Shown: positions 1 to 9,177 of the stretch, one piece after another
Numbering within the stretch: position 1 is the first letter of the stretch
Layout of the letters: the number at the start of each line of letters is the position of its first letter
Origin: Rhodobacteraceae bacterium HIMB11
GTDB taxonomy: Bacteria; Pseudomonadota; Alphaproteobacteria; Rhodobacterales; Rhodobacteraceae
Direction of reading: 5' to 3'
Assembly (NCBI GenBank): GCA_000472185.1
Contig: AVDB01000002.1
Span: 345,740-409,739, forward strand
DNA length: 64,000 bases
Program-made: the position numbers and the translations under genes
Notes under the pieces: generated by a model
What the model was told of the DNA's origin: nothing
Database searches by the model: none
What the model saw: the letters and a program-made list of their open reading frames with translations, nothing else

Positions 1-110
1 GCCCCCAACACGAAGGGGAGCAAGATATTTCCCAAATACCACAACATCAGTGCCAGGATGATCGCACCGATCCCCCAATATTTCGCCTGTTTTTCAATCG
101 GTAGTGCCAT
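1..110 (-). CDS. AI-2E family transporter, N-terminal fragment
   Basis: Only the first 36 codons are in the window; the gene runs off the left edge. The protein begins MALPIEKQAKYWGIG and enters a hydrophobic helix followed by a LPFVLG motif. That is typical of the first transmembrane segment of the AI-2E/PerM family of membrane permeases in Rhodobacteraceae. These are multi-pass inner-membrane proteins, usually about 350 residues, several of which act as transporters or Na+/H+ antiporters. The gene is divergent from proS. The assignment rests on this short N-terminus only. Confidence 0.6.
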   Translation of the reverse strand, partial: MALPIEKQAKYWGIGAIILALMLWYLGNILLPFVLG

Positions 111-244
111 ATTCAATCCCTTATTTCCCCTAACATCGGAAAGTGTTGCCTCTGATTCAAGGGGGAAAGCGCGCCTTGGGCTTGTGTGGGGTCATTTCGC
201 CCGCTAAGGAGAGGCAAGAAAACAACAAACCTATGGGGTTAATC

Positions 245-1582
245 ATGCGCCTGTCCCGTTATTTCCTACCTGTACTAAAAGAAAACCCAGCCGAAGCTCA
301 AATTGTCAGCCATCGCTTGATGTTGCGTGCAGGCATGATCAAACAGGCAAGCGCGGGGATTTATTCATGGTTGCCCCTTGGGTTTAAGGTGCTGCGCAAG
401 TTGGAAAACATCATCCACGAAGAACAGTTGCGTGCAGGCCATTTGCCAATCCAGATGCCAATTTTGCAGGGCGCAGATTTGTGGCGAGAAAGCGGACGGT
501 ATGACGCCTATGGCGCGGAAATGCTGCGGATGAAGGATCGCCATGATCGCGATATGTTGTTCACCCCAACGGCCGAAGAATTGGTGACCGATATTTTCCG
601 TTCGCACGTCGGATCCTACAAGGATTTACCAATGACGCTGTATCAAATCCAATGGAAATTCCGCGATGAAATTCGCCCGCGCTTTGGTGTGATGCGGGGG
701 CGCGAATTTTATATGAAAGATGGCTATAACTTTGACCTGACGAAAGAAGACGCTCTGCATGCCTATAACCGCCATTTGGTCAGCTATCTGCGCACCTATG
801 AACGCATGGGGCTTCAGGCGATTCCAATGCGGGCGGACAGTGGTCCGATTGGGGGCGATGATACGCATGAATTCTTGGTTCTTGCGGATACTGGTGAATC
901 CGAGGTGTTTTATGACAGCAAGGTCACGGATCTAAGCTTTGGGGATCGTGAAATTGACTATGATGATCGCGCGGGCTGTCAGGGCGTGTTGGATGAATTC
1001 ACATCGCTTTATGCACGTACCGATGAAACTCATGATGAGGCGCTGTTCAATCAGATCCCAGAGGAACGCCGCCGCGTTGCGCGCGGCATTGAAGTTGGCC
1101 AGATTTTCTATTTCGGGACCAAGTATTCTGAATCGATGAACGCTATGGTTCAGGATGCTGAGGGCAACAATGTGCCCGTCCATATGGGCAGCCACGGGAT
1201 TGGTGTATCACGCCTGATCGGCGCATTGATCGAGGCGAACCACGACGATAACGGCATTATCTGGCCCGAAGGGGTCACACCGTTCCATTGCGGTATTGTG
1301 AACCTGAAACAGGGGGATGATGAGGCAGATGCCGCCTGCGATAGCCTATATAAATCCCTGATCGCGCTGGGGCTTGATCCGCTTTATGATGATCGAAAAG
1401 AGCGGGCAGGGGGCAAATTTGCCACCATGGATTTGATCGGTTTGCCTTGGCGCATCACCGTTGGTCCCCGTGGTTTGAAAAACGGTGTGGTGGAAGTGAC
1501 GAACCGTCGGACGGGTGAAAGCGAAGAGATGCCACCAGAACAGGCCGTTCAGAAAATTCACGCGATTTATGCGGCAATTTAA
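245..1582 (+). CDS. proS: prolyl-tRNA synthetase
   Basis: Charges tRNA-Pro with proline in the cytoplasm. At 445 residues it is the short alphaproteobacterial form that lacks the inserted editing domain found in E. coli-type ProRS (about 570 residues). Class II signatures are visible: TPTAEE at residues 107-112, RGREFYMKD at 151-159, and a GSHGIGVSR motif-3 segment before the C-terminal anticodon-binding domain. The reading frame is open from 143, but homologues begin MRLSRYFLP, so the ATG at 245 is chosen; an in-frame ATG at 227 is possible. A hairpin follows the stop. Confidence 0.97.
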   Translation: MRLSRYFLPVLKENPAEAQIVSHRLMLRAGMIKQASAGIYSWLPLGFKVLRKLENIIHEEQLRAGHLPIQMPILQGADLWRESGRYDAYGAEMLRMKDRHDRDMLFTPTAEELVTDIFRSHVGSYKDLPMTLYQIQWKFRDEIRPRFGVMRGREFYMKDGYNFDLTKEDALHAYNRHLVSYLRTYERMGLQAIPMRADSGPIGGDDTHEFLVLADTGESEVFYDSKVTDLSFGDREIDYDDRAGCQGVLDEFTSLYARTDETHDEALFNQIPEERRRVARGIEVGQIFYFGTKYSESMNAMVQDAEGNNVPVHMGSHGIGVSRLIGALIEANHDDNGIIWPEGVTPFHCGIVNLKQGDDEADAACDSLYKSLIALGLDPLYDDRKERAGGKFATMDLIGLPWRITVGPRGLKNGVVEVTNRRTGESEEMPPEQAVQKIHAIYAAI

Positions 1583-1588
1583 TCCTTG

Positions 1589-1614
1589 GGGTTCATCCTA
1601 TGTGGGATGAACCC
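1589..1614. terminator. hairpin between convergent proS and DUF2332 gene
   Basis: A 10-bp perfect inverted repeat (gggttcatcc / ggatgaaccc) with a short loop sits at the convergent 3' ends and overlaps the last codons of the minus-strand gene. There is no clear T tract on either side, so its role as a terminator is inferred from position. Confidence 0.45.
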
Positions 1615-2629
1615 AACTGATCCAGCGTCCGTGAAAATCCGCGCGTCCAACATCATGCACTTGGCCACCGGGCCAAAGTTGCAGGGTCAATCTTGCGCCA
1701 TATAAATCATCTGTAATTTCCATGGACATATATCCCAAGGGTCTCTCAGGTGTCGCGCGTTTCCCCGTCTGGGCAAGCGCATGTGCGAATTTGTCCATAC
1801 TCTCTTGTGGGAAATATTGCAGGGCGATTGTGTGGAACACGAAATGCAATGTGCCAGTGGGCTGTGCGTTTAGTCGATTTGGCAACCAATCTGCGGCATC
1901 TGCTTGTTTCACTTTTGTTGATTGATGGGGGGGCGATTTGTTTGACGCGGTCTAAGCGATCACATTGACCTGCCCATGTATAGGACAAGAGCCTTAAATA
2001 ATCCAAACGATCAACGGAGTTCAATGGATTGATGTCGACACCTGCTCGGTCGATAATTTTTAGCGGCTGTTTTGCAGGGATCACACCCATCCAGTCAGGG
2101 GACAGGGTGACAATCGGGTCATCCGCAGGCTGTAATGTGCGCCCAGCATTCAAGTTGTAGCGGTCCAGCAACAAATTAAATCCTGCACTTGCGCCCAACT
2201 CGCTTAGCATCACAGGCATTGGGTAACGTGACAGACAATAATTTAACCCTGCCAGTATCGGGGTGGCACGGCGCACTTCGTTGGTTTGCGGGGGGATTTC
2301 AACCACTCACGAATGAATTGTTCGTGTTGTTGAAAGGCGCCCAAAACCGCGTTCCACAAGGCCTGATCCGAGGCTGTGTTTGGCGGATACACCTCGACCA
2401 AGCCGTGGTTAATTTTATCAAGGACAAGCGCATGCAGTGCCGCGTCAAGGCGCAGGGGCAAAACACCACTGGTGACGCCTGCATCTTTTTCCCAATCTGC
2501 AAATAACCTCAGACACGCCTCATGCTGCGGACAGTTCTGGCCGATCATACGCATCAGGCGGGACATGAATGGGGATCCCAGCGTTGCGCACATTCTGGAT
2601 TGTTCTAAAAAGGCTGTTTCAATACTCAC
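1598..2629 (-). pseudogene. DUF2332 family protein, two compensating frameshifts
   Basis: Three overlapping frames together encode one DUF2332-type protein of about 340 residues of unknown function. The first frame starts at a GTG (2629) and reaches EWLKSP. The family motif PPQTNEVRR then continues in a second frame, and the C-terminal part resumes after KQIAP in a third. Both shifts fall in C homopolymers on the coding strand: a run of 6 C near 2290-2295, where 7 restores the frame, and a run of 7 C near 1926-1932, where 6 restores it. The GTG start overlaps the pth stop (GTGA), implying translational coupling. The gene may be truly decayed, or both shifts may be homopolymer sequencing errors. 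Confidence 0.75.
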
Positions 2630-3309
2630 TTAAATTTATCAATCAGTTTTTGGATCGCTGTTCGGTCGTCCGGTGTCTGATTTAGAGACTGTTTGGGTTG
2701 AGTGTCAATTTTATTACGCACTTTTTGCGTGTTATGAGAATTTTTCTGCTGTTGTAGGGCGACCGCGTTCATGAAGCCTGCAGTATCATCTGTGGCAAGT
2801 TTGGCGGCACCTTTGCCAATCCCACGCATCATGTCGTCGATCCAGTTTTGATCCGCTTTGGCGAAATCCCCCAACACGTATTGGGCCACGCGGTCTTTGT
2901 GGCCCGGATGCCCAATGCCCAATCTGATCCGTTGATAATCGGGTCCGATATGTTGATGGATCGAACGCAGGCCGTTGTGGCCCGCATGCCCACCGCCCAT
3001 TTTGACACGGCATTTTCCGGGTGCGATATCCAATTCGTCATGAAACACGGTGATGTCCGATGGGGTCAGTTTGTAAAACCGCATGGCTTCCCCAACCGAT
3101 TGCCCTGATAGGTTCATGAACGTTTGGGGTTTTAACAGAATAACCTTTTCCCCATCCAGCACACCATCGCACAGCTCTGCTTGGAATTTATTGCGCCATG
3201 GGGAAAATCCGCTGTCGCTGGCAATTTGATCCACTGCCATAAAGCCGATGTTATGTCGGTTGTTTGCGTATTTGTTTCCTGGATTGCCCAGACCGACAAA
3301 CATTAACAT
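2626..3309 (-). CDS. pth: peptidyl-tRNA hydrolase
   Basis: Releases tRNA from peptidyl-tRNAs that drop off the ribosome. The N-terminus has the family pattern VGLGNPG..Y..NRHNIGF, with Asn9 and the catalytic His19, followed by MNLSG and FHDELD. It is 227 residues, longer than the usual 190 or so because of a basic, Gln/Lys-rich C-terminal tail of about 40 residues. The start at 3309 is chosen because GGAGAGG lies 7 nt upstream; the second ATG at 3303 is possible. It lies downstream of rplY on the same strand, the ctc-pth order common in bacteria, and overlaps the DUF2332 gene by a GTGA. Confidence 0.97.
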   Translation of the reverse strand: MLMFVGLGNPGNKYANNRHNIGFMAVDQIASDSGFSPWRNKFQAELCDGVLDGEKVILLKPQTFMNLSGQSVGEAMRFYKLTPSDITVFHDELDIAPGKCRVKMGGGHAGHNGLRSIHQHIGPDYQRIRLGIGHPGHKDRVAQYVLGDFAKADQNWIDDMMRGIGKGAAKLATDDTAGFMNAVALQQQKNSHNTQKVRNKIDTQPKQSLNQTPDDRTAIQKLIDKFK

Positions 3310-3370
3310 GTCGCCTCTCCGATTTTTTCGCCCTCTTACGTATGTGAGGCATGCAAGGCAATCGTGCAAC

Positions 3371-3399
3371 AAAAAACGGGGCCCAATTGGACCCCGTTT
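3371..3399 (-). terminator. rho-independent terminator after rplY
   Basis: On the minus strand AAACGGGGTCC and GGGCCCCGTTT form a strong stem with a short AATT loop, followed directly by a run of T. It lies about 20 nt after the rplY stop and before pth. Confidence 0.85.
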
Positions 3400-3421
3400 A
3401 AATTCAAAGCATGGCGCAGGA

Positions 3422-4057
3422 TTATTCTTCTGCGGCTTCTACTTCACCTTCTGCTTCGCCACCCTCTTCATCATCGCTGGCTGATAGGCCAGATGGGGCC
3501 GCGATATTTGCAATGACAAAGTCACGATCGATTGTTGGCTTTGTACCTGCAGGAAGGTCGACTGATGAAATTGTGACTGTGTCGCCGATTTGCAAACCTG
3601 ATAGATCAACTGTGATCTTTTCAGGGATATCGCCCGCGGTCACAACCAATTCAACTTCTGGACGCACAACTGTCAACATGCCACCGCGCTTGATGCCTGG
3701 AGCGGCATCTTCGTTGATGAACTCAACTGGGATGTACAGGTTGATTTTTGATGTGCGGCGTAGACGCATTAGGTCAAAGTGAATTGGAAGGTCTTTGACA
3801 ACATCACGCTGAACGTCACGGCAGATAACGCGCACGTCCTCTTGGCCTTCAACTTGTAGGTTGAACAATGTTGACAAAAAGCGGCCTGCTTTCAGACGCT
3901 TGAACAATTCGTTGAATGGAACCTCGATTGCCAGCGGATCAACACCGCCACCGTAAACTACACCAGGTACCATGTTATCGCGACGTGCCTGACGAGCGGC
4001 GCCCTTGCCTGTCCCCGTACGCGCAGATGCGACTAGATTTGGAATTTCACCAGCCAT
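3422..4057 (-). CDS. rplY: 50S ribosomal protein L25 (CTC/TL5 form)
   Basis: Binds 5S rRNA in the large ribosomal subunit. The 211-residue protein is the two-domain CTC/TL5 form: an N-terminal L25 domain (residues 1-95, with [10 protein letters not shown] and VPGVVYGGG) and a C-terminal beta domain, ending in an acidic tail rich in Glu and Asp. The start at 4057 is supported by AGGAG 8 nt upstream; in-frame ATGs farther up lack support. A strong terminator follows, and pth lies downstream on the same strand. Confidence 0.96.
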   Translation of the reverse strand: MAGEIPNLVASARTGTGKGAARQARRDNMVPGVVYGGGVDPLAIEVPFNELFKRLKAGRFLSTLFNLQVEGQEDVRVICRDVQRDVVKDLPIHFDLMRLRRTSKINLYIPVEFINEDAAPGIKRGGMLTVVRPEVELVVTAGDIPEKITVDLSGLQIGDTVTISSVDLPAGTKPTIDRDFVIANIAAPSGLSASDDEEGGEAEGEVEAAEE

Positions 4058-4204
4058 AATTAATCTCCTAAGTAATGGCGCGGGGTTCCTCCAAGGCTGT
4101 AACCCCACATGAAGGCTGCTCTATAGACGTGATTTTATAAATAGAAAAGCCCAAAAACCCTGATTATTTGGGTTTTCGGGCGGATTTCGCGGTCTGTTTT
4201 TTGA

Positions 4205-5368
4205 CTACTGCCAATCGCCACCAAAATTTTTCGGGATTAGCAATGTGTCGCGCGACACCTCATCCATTGTGCGATGTCCACACAGCGCCATTGAGATATC
4301 CATTTCCTTGTGCAAAACCTCTAACGCCTTTGTGACGCCTGCTTCACCCATCGCGCCCAGGCCATAGATGAAGGTGCGGCCGATATAGGTGCCTTTGGCG
4401 CCCAATGCGACAGCCTTTAGAATGTCCTGACCCGACCGAATGCCGCCATCCATATGGACCTCAACCTTATCCCCAACCGCATCCAAAATGGCGGGCAGGG
4501 CCTTGATCGAGCTCAGTGCGCCATCCAACTGGCGTCCGCCGTGGTTTGACACGATAATTGCATCCGCCCCTACGTTTAGGGCCATTTTTGCATCCTCTGC
4601 ATCCAAAATGCCCTTTAGGATCACTTTGCCGCCCCATTCGTCTTTGATTTGTTTGATTTTGTCCCAATCCAATGTCGGATCAAACTGTTGTGCCGTCCAA
4701 TCCATCAGGCTTGCTGGGTCCGACACATCATCCACGTGGCCAACGATATTGCCAAAAAAGCGGCGTTTGGTTTTCAACATTTCCAAACCCCATCCCCATT
4801 TAGTTGATAGGTCGATCATGTTTTTCAATGTGGGTTTGGGCGGGGCGGATAGACCGTTTTTCAAATCCTTATGCCGCTGACCCAAAATTTGCAGATCAAG
4901 CGTGATGACAAGTGCCGAACATTTCGCGTCCTTCGCCCGTTGGATCAGGCGCGACACGTATCCCGTGTCCCGCATTGTATAGAGCTGAAACCAAAACGGC
5001 GCGGTCGTGTTTTCCGCCACATCCTCGATCGAACAAATCGACATTGTGGACAGGGTGAAGGGCACCCCAAATTTTTCGGCGGCGCGGGCGGCTTTTATCT
5101 CGCCATCGGCGCATTGCATGCCTGTCATCCCGACGGGGGCCAATGCGACGGGCATCGCCACCTTTTGTCCGATCATTTCGCTTGCCGTTGAGCGACCCGT
5201 CATATCGACTGCAACCCGTTGACGCAGGCGCAATTGATCATAGTCAGAGGTGTTTTCGCGAAATGTTTGTTCTGTCCAGCTTCCGCTTTCGCAGTAATCA
5301 TAAAACATTTTGGGGACCCGACGATGATAGATGTCTTTTAGGTCTTGGATGTTGGTAATGACAGTCAT
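4205..5368 (-). CDS. lldD: FMN-dependent alpha-hydroxy-acid dehydrogenase, probably L-lactate dehydrogenase
   Basis: Oxidises an L-2-hydroxy acid, most likely L-lactate to pyruvate, passing electrons to the respiratory chain. The 387-residue protein shows the FMN-dependent TIM-barrel signature: PVALAPVGMTGM, the catalytic-site SNHGGRQLDG, the FMN-binding lysine in VILKGIL, and the MDGGIRSG phosphate-binding loop. An AAGGA lies before the ATG. Relatives act on glycolate or mandelate, so the lactate assignment is by overall similarity. It stands alone between rplY and trpA. Confidence 0.88.
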   Translation of the reverse strand: MTVITNIQDLKDIYHRRVPKMFYDYCESGSWTEQTFRENTSDYDQLRLRQRVAVDMTGRSTASEMIGQKVAMPVALAPVGMTGMQCADGEIKAARAAEKFGVPFTLSTMSICSIEDVAENTTAPFWFQLYTMRDTGYVSRLIQRAKDAKCSALVITLDLQILGQRHKDLKNGLSAPPKPTLKNMIDLSTKWGWGLEMLKTKRRFFGNIVGHVDDVSDPASLMDWTAQQFDPTLDWDKIKQIKDEWGGKVILKGILDAEDAKMALNVGADAIIVSNHGGRQLDGALSSIKALPAILDAVGDKVEVHMDGGIRSGQDILKAVALGAKGTYIGRTFIYGLGAMGEAGVTKALEVLHKEMDISMALCGHRTMDEVSRDTLLIPKNFGGDWQ

Positions 5369-5425
5369 GGCAATTTCCTTTGAATTGGTCCTATTATTTT
5401 ACCAATCCGACGATGATTGCAAACG

Positions 5426-5454
5426 AAAAACGCCGCCCAATAGGGGGCGGCGTT
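5426..5454 (-). terminator. rho-independent terminator after trpA
   Basis: Minus-strand stem AACGCCGCCC / GGGCGGCGTT with a short loop and following T run, about 22 nt beyond the trpA stop. Confidence 0.85.
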
Positions 5455-5476
5455 CCAAAATGCAATAAAACGTGGA

Positions 5477-6268
5477 TTATGCGCGGTGCGCGCCATCGGC
5501 CAATGATTTAACGAATGCCAGAACCTCTGCCGCGGATTTTCCTGCGCCCAATTCACTGACGATTGCGGACCCCACAACGGCACCGTCCGCAATCGATGCG
5601 ATTTCCTGGGCGCGTTCAGGCGTTTTGATGCCAAAGCCCACGATGACGGGCAAATCTGTTTGTGATTTGATGCGTGCCACCTCTGGGCCCACATCGCCTG
5701 CCTGCGCTTCTGCAGCACCAGTAATCCCTGTGATCGAAACGTAATACACGAAACCAGATGTGTTTTGCAAAACCTTGGGCAAGCGTTTGTCATCGGTCGT
5801 TGGCGTTGCAAGACGGATAAAGTTTAGTCCCGCGTTTTGCGCAGGGATGCACAGCTCATCATCCTCTTCTGGCGGCAGGTCGACAACGATCAATCCATCA
5901 ATGCCCGCTGCCTTTGCGTCGTTCAGGAATGTCTCAACTCCGCGGCTGTAGATCGGATTATAATATCCCATTAACACGATTGGCGTGCTGTTGTCCGTTT
6001 CACGGAACTTGCGTGCCAAATCCAACGTGCTTTCCAACGTCATGCCCTGTTCCAGTGCACGTTGGCCGGCCAATTGAATGGTTGGACCGTCGGCCATGGG
6101 ATCGGTAAAGGGCAAACCCAGTTCAATGATGTCAACGCCAGCCTCTGGCAATCCACGCACAACCTCAAGCGAGGTGTCAAAATCCGGATCGCCCGCCATA
6201 ACATAGGCCACGAATGCCTTTTTGCCCCCAGCATTCAGTCGGGCGAAGGTATCATCAATGCGTGTCAT
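5477..6268 (-). CDS. trpA: tryptophan synthase alpha subunit
   Basis: Cleaves indole-3-glycerol phosphate to indole and glyceraldehyde-3-phosphate; the indole is channelled to TrpB. The 263-residue TIM barrel has the catalytic Glu49 ([10 protein letters not shown]) and Asp60 (MADGPTIQ) at the same numbers as in the enteric enzyme, with the phosphate loops GFGIKTPE and GSAIV near the C-terminus. The frame is open to 6439, but homologues begin [11 protein letters not shown], so 6268 is chosen. trpB is not beside it. It is divergent from ychF, with about 185 nt between the starts, and a terminator follows. Confidence 0.97.
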   Translation of the reverse strand: MTRIDDTFARLNAGGKKAFVAYVMAGDPDFDTSLEVVRGLPEAGVDIIELGLPFTDPMADGPTIQLAGQRALEQGMTLESTLDLARKFRETDNSTPIVLMGYYNPIYSRGVETFLNDAKAAGIDGLIVVDLPPEEDDELCIPAQNAGLNFIRLATPTTDDKRLPKVLQNTSGFVYYVSITGITGAAEAQAGDVGPEVARIKSQTDLPVIVGFGIKTPERAQEIASIADGAVVGSAIVSELGAGKSAAEVLAFVKSLADGAHRA

Positions 6269-6452
6269 CAAAAGTATCCCAGTGTTTGAGTTTGGCACAA
6301 ACTGCCAGAGCAATGTGGGAATAACAATAGGGGCAATTGCGGAATTTCCACGAAAATCTATCGAAAAAACCGCTGTGTGATCCTCTCTTGCACCAAGGGG
6401 GCAGAGCGCATAGAAGCACCCCATCGAAAATCTGTGCAAAAAGGGTCACATC

Positions 6453-7550
6453 ATGGGATTTAAAATGGGTATCGTTGGATTGCCAAATGTTGGTAAATCC
6501 ACCCTATTTAACGCGCTGACAAAAACGGCGGCGGCGCAGGCTGCTAATTTCCCGTTTTGTACAATTGAACCCAATGTTGGGGATGTCGCCGTTCCTGATC
6601 CGCGTTTGGACAAATTAGCGGCAATTGCCAGTTCAAAACAAATCATTCCAACCCGCATGACATTCGTCGACATTGCGGGTCTGGTCAAAGGCGCATCCAA
6701 GGGCGAAGGATTGGGCAATCAGTTTTTGGCCAACATCCGTGAAGTAGACGCCATCGCGCATGTGCTGCGCTGTTTTGATGATGGGGATGTCACCCATGTT
6801 GAGGGGCGCGTTGACCCAGTTGCAGATGCGGAAACCATCGAAACCGAATTGATGATCGCCGATATGGAAAGCATCGAGAAACGTTTGCAAAACCTATCGC
6901 GCAAGGTGCGCGGCGGCGACAAAGAGGCGGTTGCCCAAGAACGTCTGTTAAAAGCCGCGCTTGAGGCATTAGAAAACGGTGAACCTGCGCGCGCGGTTGA
7001 GGTAGATGCAGAGGACGCCAAAGCGTGGAAAAGTCTGCAACTGCTGACAACTAAACCCATTTTGTATGTGTCTAATGTGGATGAAGGCTGCGCCAAAGAG
7101 GGCAACGAATATTCTGCCGTAGTTGAAAAAATGGCGGCAGAGCAGGGGGCAGCAACCGTTTTGATTTCCGCCCAAATCGAAGAGGAAATCAGCCAGCTTG
7201 ATGGGGACGAGGCTGAAATGTTCCTAGGCGAGATGGGCCTTGAGGAAGCAGGCCTTGATCGGTTGATCCGCGCCGGTTACGGCCTTTTGCGGCTTGAGAC
7301 ATATTTCACCGTTGGCCCAAAAGAAGCGCGCGCATGGACAATCCGTATCGGCACCGCCGCACCCCAAGCAGCGGGCGTCATTCACGGAGATTTTGAACGC
7401 GGATTTATTCGCGCAGAAACGGTCGCCTATGAGGATTATATCGCTTGCAACGGCGAAAGCGGCGCGCGTGACGCAGGTAAACTACGCGTCGAAGGCAAAT
7501 CCTATGTTGTTCAGGACGGGGATGTGATGCACTTCCTCTTTAACGCTTAA
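6453..7550 (+). CDS. ychF: redox-regulated/ribosome-binding ATPase YchF
   Basis: Obg-family P-loop protein that prefers ATP and binds ribosomes; linked to stress responses. The 365-residue protein has the G1 loop GLPNVGKST at residues 9-17, G3 DIAGLVKGAS from residue 73, a coiled-coil insertion in the middle, and a C-terminal TGS domain (from about residue 280). The start at 6453 is preceded by AGGG at suitable spacing; the Met at position 5 is an alternative. It is the last backbone protein gene before the tRNA-Ser that hosts two islands. Confidence 0.97.
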   Translation: MGFKMGIVGLPNVGKSTLFNALTKTAAAQAANFPFCTIEPNVGDVAVPDPRLDKLAAIASSKQIIPTRMTFVDIAGLVKGASKGEGLGNQFLANIREVDAIAHVLRCFDDGDVTHVEGRVDPVADAETIETELMIADMESIEKRLQNLSRKVRGGDKEAVAQERLLKAALEALENGEPARAVEVDAEDAKAWKSLQLLTTKPILYVSNVDEGCAKEGNEYSAVVEKMAAEQGAATVLISAQIEEEISQLDGDEAEMFLGEMGLEEAGLDRLIRAGYGLLRLETYFTVGPKEARAWTIRIGTAAPQAAGVIHGDFERGFIRAETVAYEDYIACNGESGARDAGKLRVEGKSYVVQDGDVMHFLFNA

Positions 7551-7637
7551 AAATAAATGCACATTTTTGGGGGCGTTTTGGATTTTTTCGCAATTCGCCC
7601 CTTGTCCCTTGTGGCGGAGCTAGATAAACCGGTTGAC

Positions 7638-7727
7638 GGAAACGTGGCCGAGTGGTCGAAGGCGCTCCCCTGCTAAGGGAGTAGGCGGGAAACCGTCTCG
7701 AGGGTTCGAATCCCTTCGTTTCCGCCA
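7638..7727 (+). tRNA. tRNA-Ser (anticodon GCT), encoded CCA
   Basis: A 90-nt class II tRNA. The acceptor arms GGAAACG and CGTTTCC pair, the anticodon loop is CTGCTAA with GCT at its centre, there is a long variable arm (GGCGGGAAACCGTCTCG), and the T arm is AGGGTTCGAATCCCT. Discriminator G and CCA are encoded. The last 14 nt plus one base form the att core repeated at 22649 and 36929, so this gene is the integration site for both downstream elements. Confidence 0.97.
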
Positions 7728-7728
7728 C
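7714..7728 (+). repeat. att core, copy 1 (attL in tRNA-Ser 3' end)
   Basis: The 15-bp sequence cttcgtttccgccac closes the tRNA-Ser gene. It is identical at 22649-22663, and present with one change (fourth base c to t) at 36929-36943. Three direct copies flank two integrase-bearing segments, as expected for tandem tRNA-targeted elements. Confidence 0.9.
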
Positions 7729-7779
7729 TATCCTTCTATTAATTTATTTAAAACAATATCTTATGGGTATTGGTAAATA

Positions 7780-7808
7780 TTCGCCCCCACATTAGCCCCC
7801 ACAAATTT
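7780..7808 (+). repeat. element 1 left subterminal repeat (putative integrase arm site)
   Basis: A 29-bp sequence made of two tandem gcccccaca units. It matches 22505-22533 at 28 of 29 positions in the same orientation. It starts 51 nt inside the left att core. Element 2 has a different repeat pair at the same distances, which suggests element-specific integrase arm binding. Confidence 0.7.
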
Positions 7809-7813
7809 AGGGT

Positions 7814-7927
7814 TTAAGCCCAATATTCGCCGACAAATGTGCCATCAGCCCAGTAAATCTTATACAGCTTCGTTCTGGGCTTAATGTTCTTTTCTAGCTT
7901 ACTTATTCTTGCTTTGAAGTTACGCAT
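7814..7927 (-). CDS. small protein, 37 residues, unknown
   Basis: A short minus-strand frame encodes a lysine-rich, probably soluble peptide beginning MRNFKARISKLEKNIK, with a C-terminal part rich in aromatic residues (YKIYWADG). No recognised family. Shine-Dalgarno support is weak (GAAG). It lies between the left arm repeat and the lyase-like gene. The regular, codon-like composition and intact frame argue for a gene, but it could be chance. Confidence 0.35.
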   Translation of the reverse strand: MRNFKARISKLEKNIKPRTKLYKIYWADGTFVGEYWA

Positions 7928-7946
7928 GGTTCTTCACTAAGATGTT

Positions 7947-9173
7947 TTAGTATCTTGAGCTAACTATCCAATTATCAAAATAGAAACTTTGGATATAGGT
8001 ATCATTATCACGATAAGGGCCTATTCGTGCAGAACCTCTATCTTTCAGTCCAAATGGAACAGTTTTTAAACTATCCATGGATATAATTGTTTTTCCGTCC
8101 ACAATAACCTCACAAAGACTGCCATCCCCAGTTTTAGATAATTTCCACTTCATCTTTATATGATGCCATTTCCCATCTGTGAGATAGCCTTTATTTTTTA
8201 GCCTCACAGGTGCCATATAATATTTTACTCTGTTTACTTCCAAAAAATTTACACAGCTGACCTCTCCTTTGTTAGTTGCATAAACGGCAACAGGTGGGTC
8301 AGTATTGGGGTAAACACCGTTAACTTTATTTGTATGGCCTTTGAATTGAGCTATTAACACCCGTCTGTTATAATTTTGTGGCCCATTGCTTCTGAATAAA
8401 AACTCCATTTCATATTGACGCTTTAACGGATGCAAATTTAGTTCAAGTTCAACCCGCTCACTGTCTGTATCCCACTCTGACCGTGGTCCTTTGCAACAAA
8501 TTATTTTTGCTACTCCGCAATCATCAGAAAAGTGCCTTGTTATTTTTTGTTGATGTATATTGTCGTGAAAGAACTTATTTCTTAGGTTACTTTTTTTATT
8601 AAAGTGATTTTTATATTCAGTTGAAAAGCCGTCAGGTTTTGAAAAATCTTTAATGGACACCTTTTCTAAATTCCTAATTACAGACTTACTTAAATTTCCA
8701 TCGAACTTCTTGTTTTGCGCCGCATAGAATTGCGTTAAGATGTCAGTTGTTTTTTTGCCAACAACTCCATCAATCAAGCCGACATTATAGCCTTGCTGCG
8801 ATAACAATTCTTGTATTTTGCATACGTTTTTATCTGCAATTTGTATTTCTTGCTCTTCGGCACTTTGACACAATTGTGGACCTGCATAGCCGAAGGTATC
8901 TTGATGTGCTTTTGAATTAACAGTTCTCCGAAGAGCTACTGCATGTTTTTTTTCAAAAGTCCCAGAGTATTCCTTCGATCGGCTAGCTAAAAATTCTTTT
9001 GCGGCTTTCTCTGTTTTTTTACCCCATAAGCCATCAATCGGTCCTGCATTAAAGCATAACTTTGTCAGATGCGTTTGAACTTCCTTTACATCTACACCTT
9101 CTGCCACACCTGCAATGAGGGGCTTGAGAGAAATCATCAGGAGTAGGGTGGCTGTGATAAAGAGTTTTTTCAT
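7947..9173 (-). CDS. secreted peptidoglycan-binding/polysaccharide-lyase-like protein
   Basis: A 408-residue exported protein. Residues 1-22 form a Sec signal peptide (MKKLFITATLLLMISLK, then AG). Two peptidoglycan-binding-type repeats follow (about 28-62 with GPIDGLWGKKT, and about 111-150 with GLIDGVVGKKT). The C-terminal half looks like the heparin-lyase-I-type polysaccharide lyase fold: ERVELELNL, a WHHIKMKWKL strand, a VDGKTI turn and the GPYRDN motif near the end. It would act on a cell-wall or extracellular polysaccharide; substrate unknown. Its first 60 codons are almost identical to those of the upstream gene. The start is 4 nt after the upstream stop, without a clear ribosome site, suggesting coupling. 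Confidence 0.7.
   Translation of the reverse strand: MKKLFITATLLLMISLKPLIAGVAEGVDVKEVQTHLTKLCFNAGPIDGLWGKKTEKAAKEFLASRSKEYSGTFEKKHAVALRRTVNSKAHQDTFGYAGPQLCQSAEEQEIQIADKNVCKIQELLSQQGYNVGLIDGVVGKKTTDILTQFYAAQNKKFDGNLSKSVIRNLEKVSIKDFSKPDGFSTEYKNHFNKKSNLRNKFFHDNIHQQKITRHFSDDCGVAKIICCKGPRSEWDTDSERVELELNLHPLKRQYEMEFLFRSNGPQNYNRRVLIAQFKGHTNKVNGVYPNTDPPVAVYATNKGEVSCVNFLEVNRVKYYMAPVRLKNKGYLTDGKWHHIKMKWKLSKTGDGSLCEVIVDGKTIISMDSLKTVPFGLKDRGSARIGPYRDNDTYIQSFYFDNWIVSSRY
8990..9173 (-). repeat. 184-bp duplicated 5' module, copy A
   Basis: The region encoding the signal peptide and first peptidoglycan-binding repeat is nearly identical in DNA to 10521-10704, with only a few changes, mostly at the distal end. 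Outside the module the two genes are unrelated. Confidence 0.9.
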
Positions 9174-9177
9174 TTAG

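Noticed and set aside
143..244. N-terminal extension of ProRS
   Set aside because: ATG at 143 would add 34 residues absent from ProRS proteins; start at 245 is preferred.
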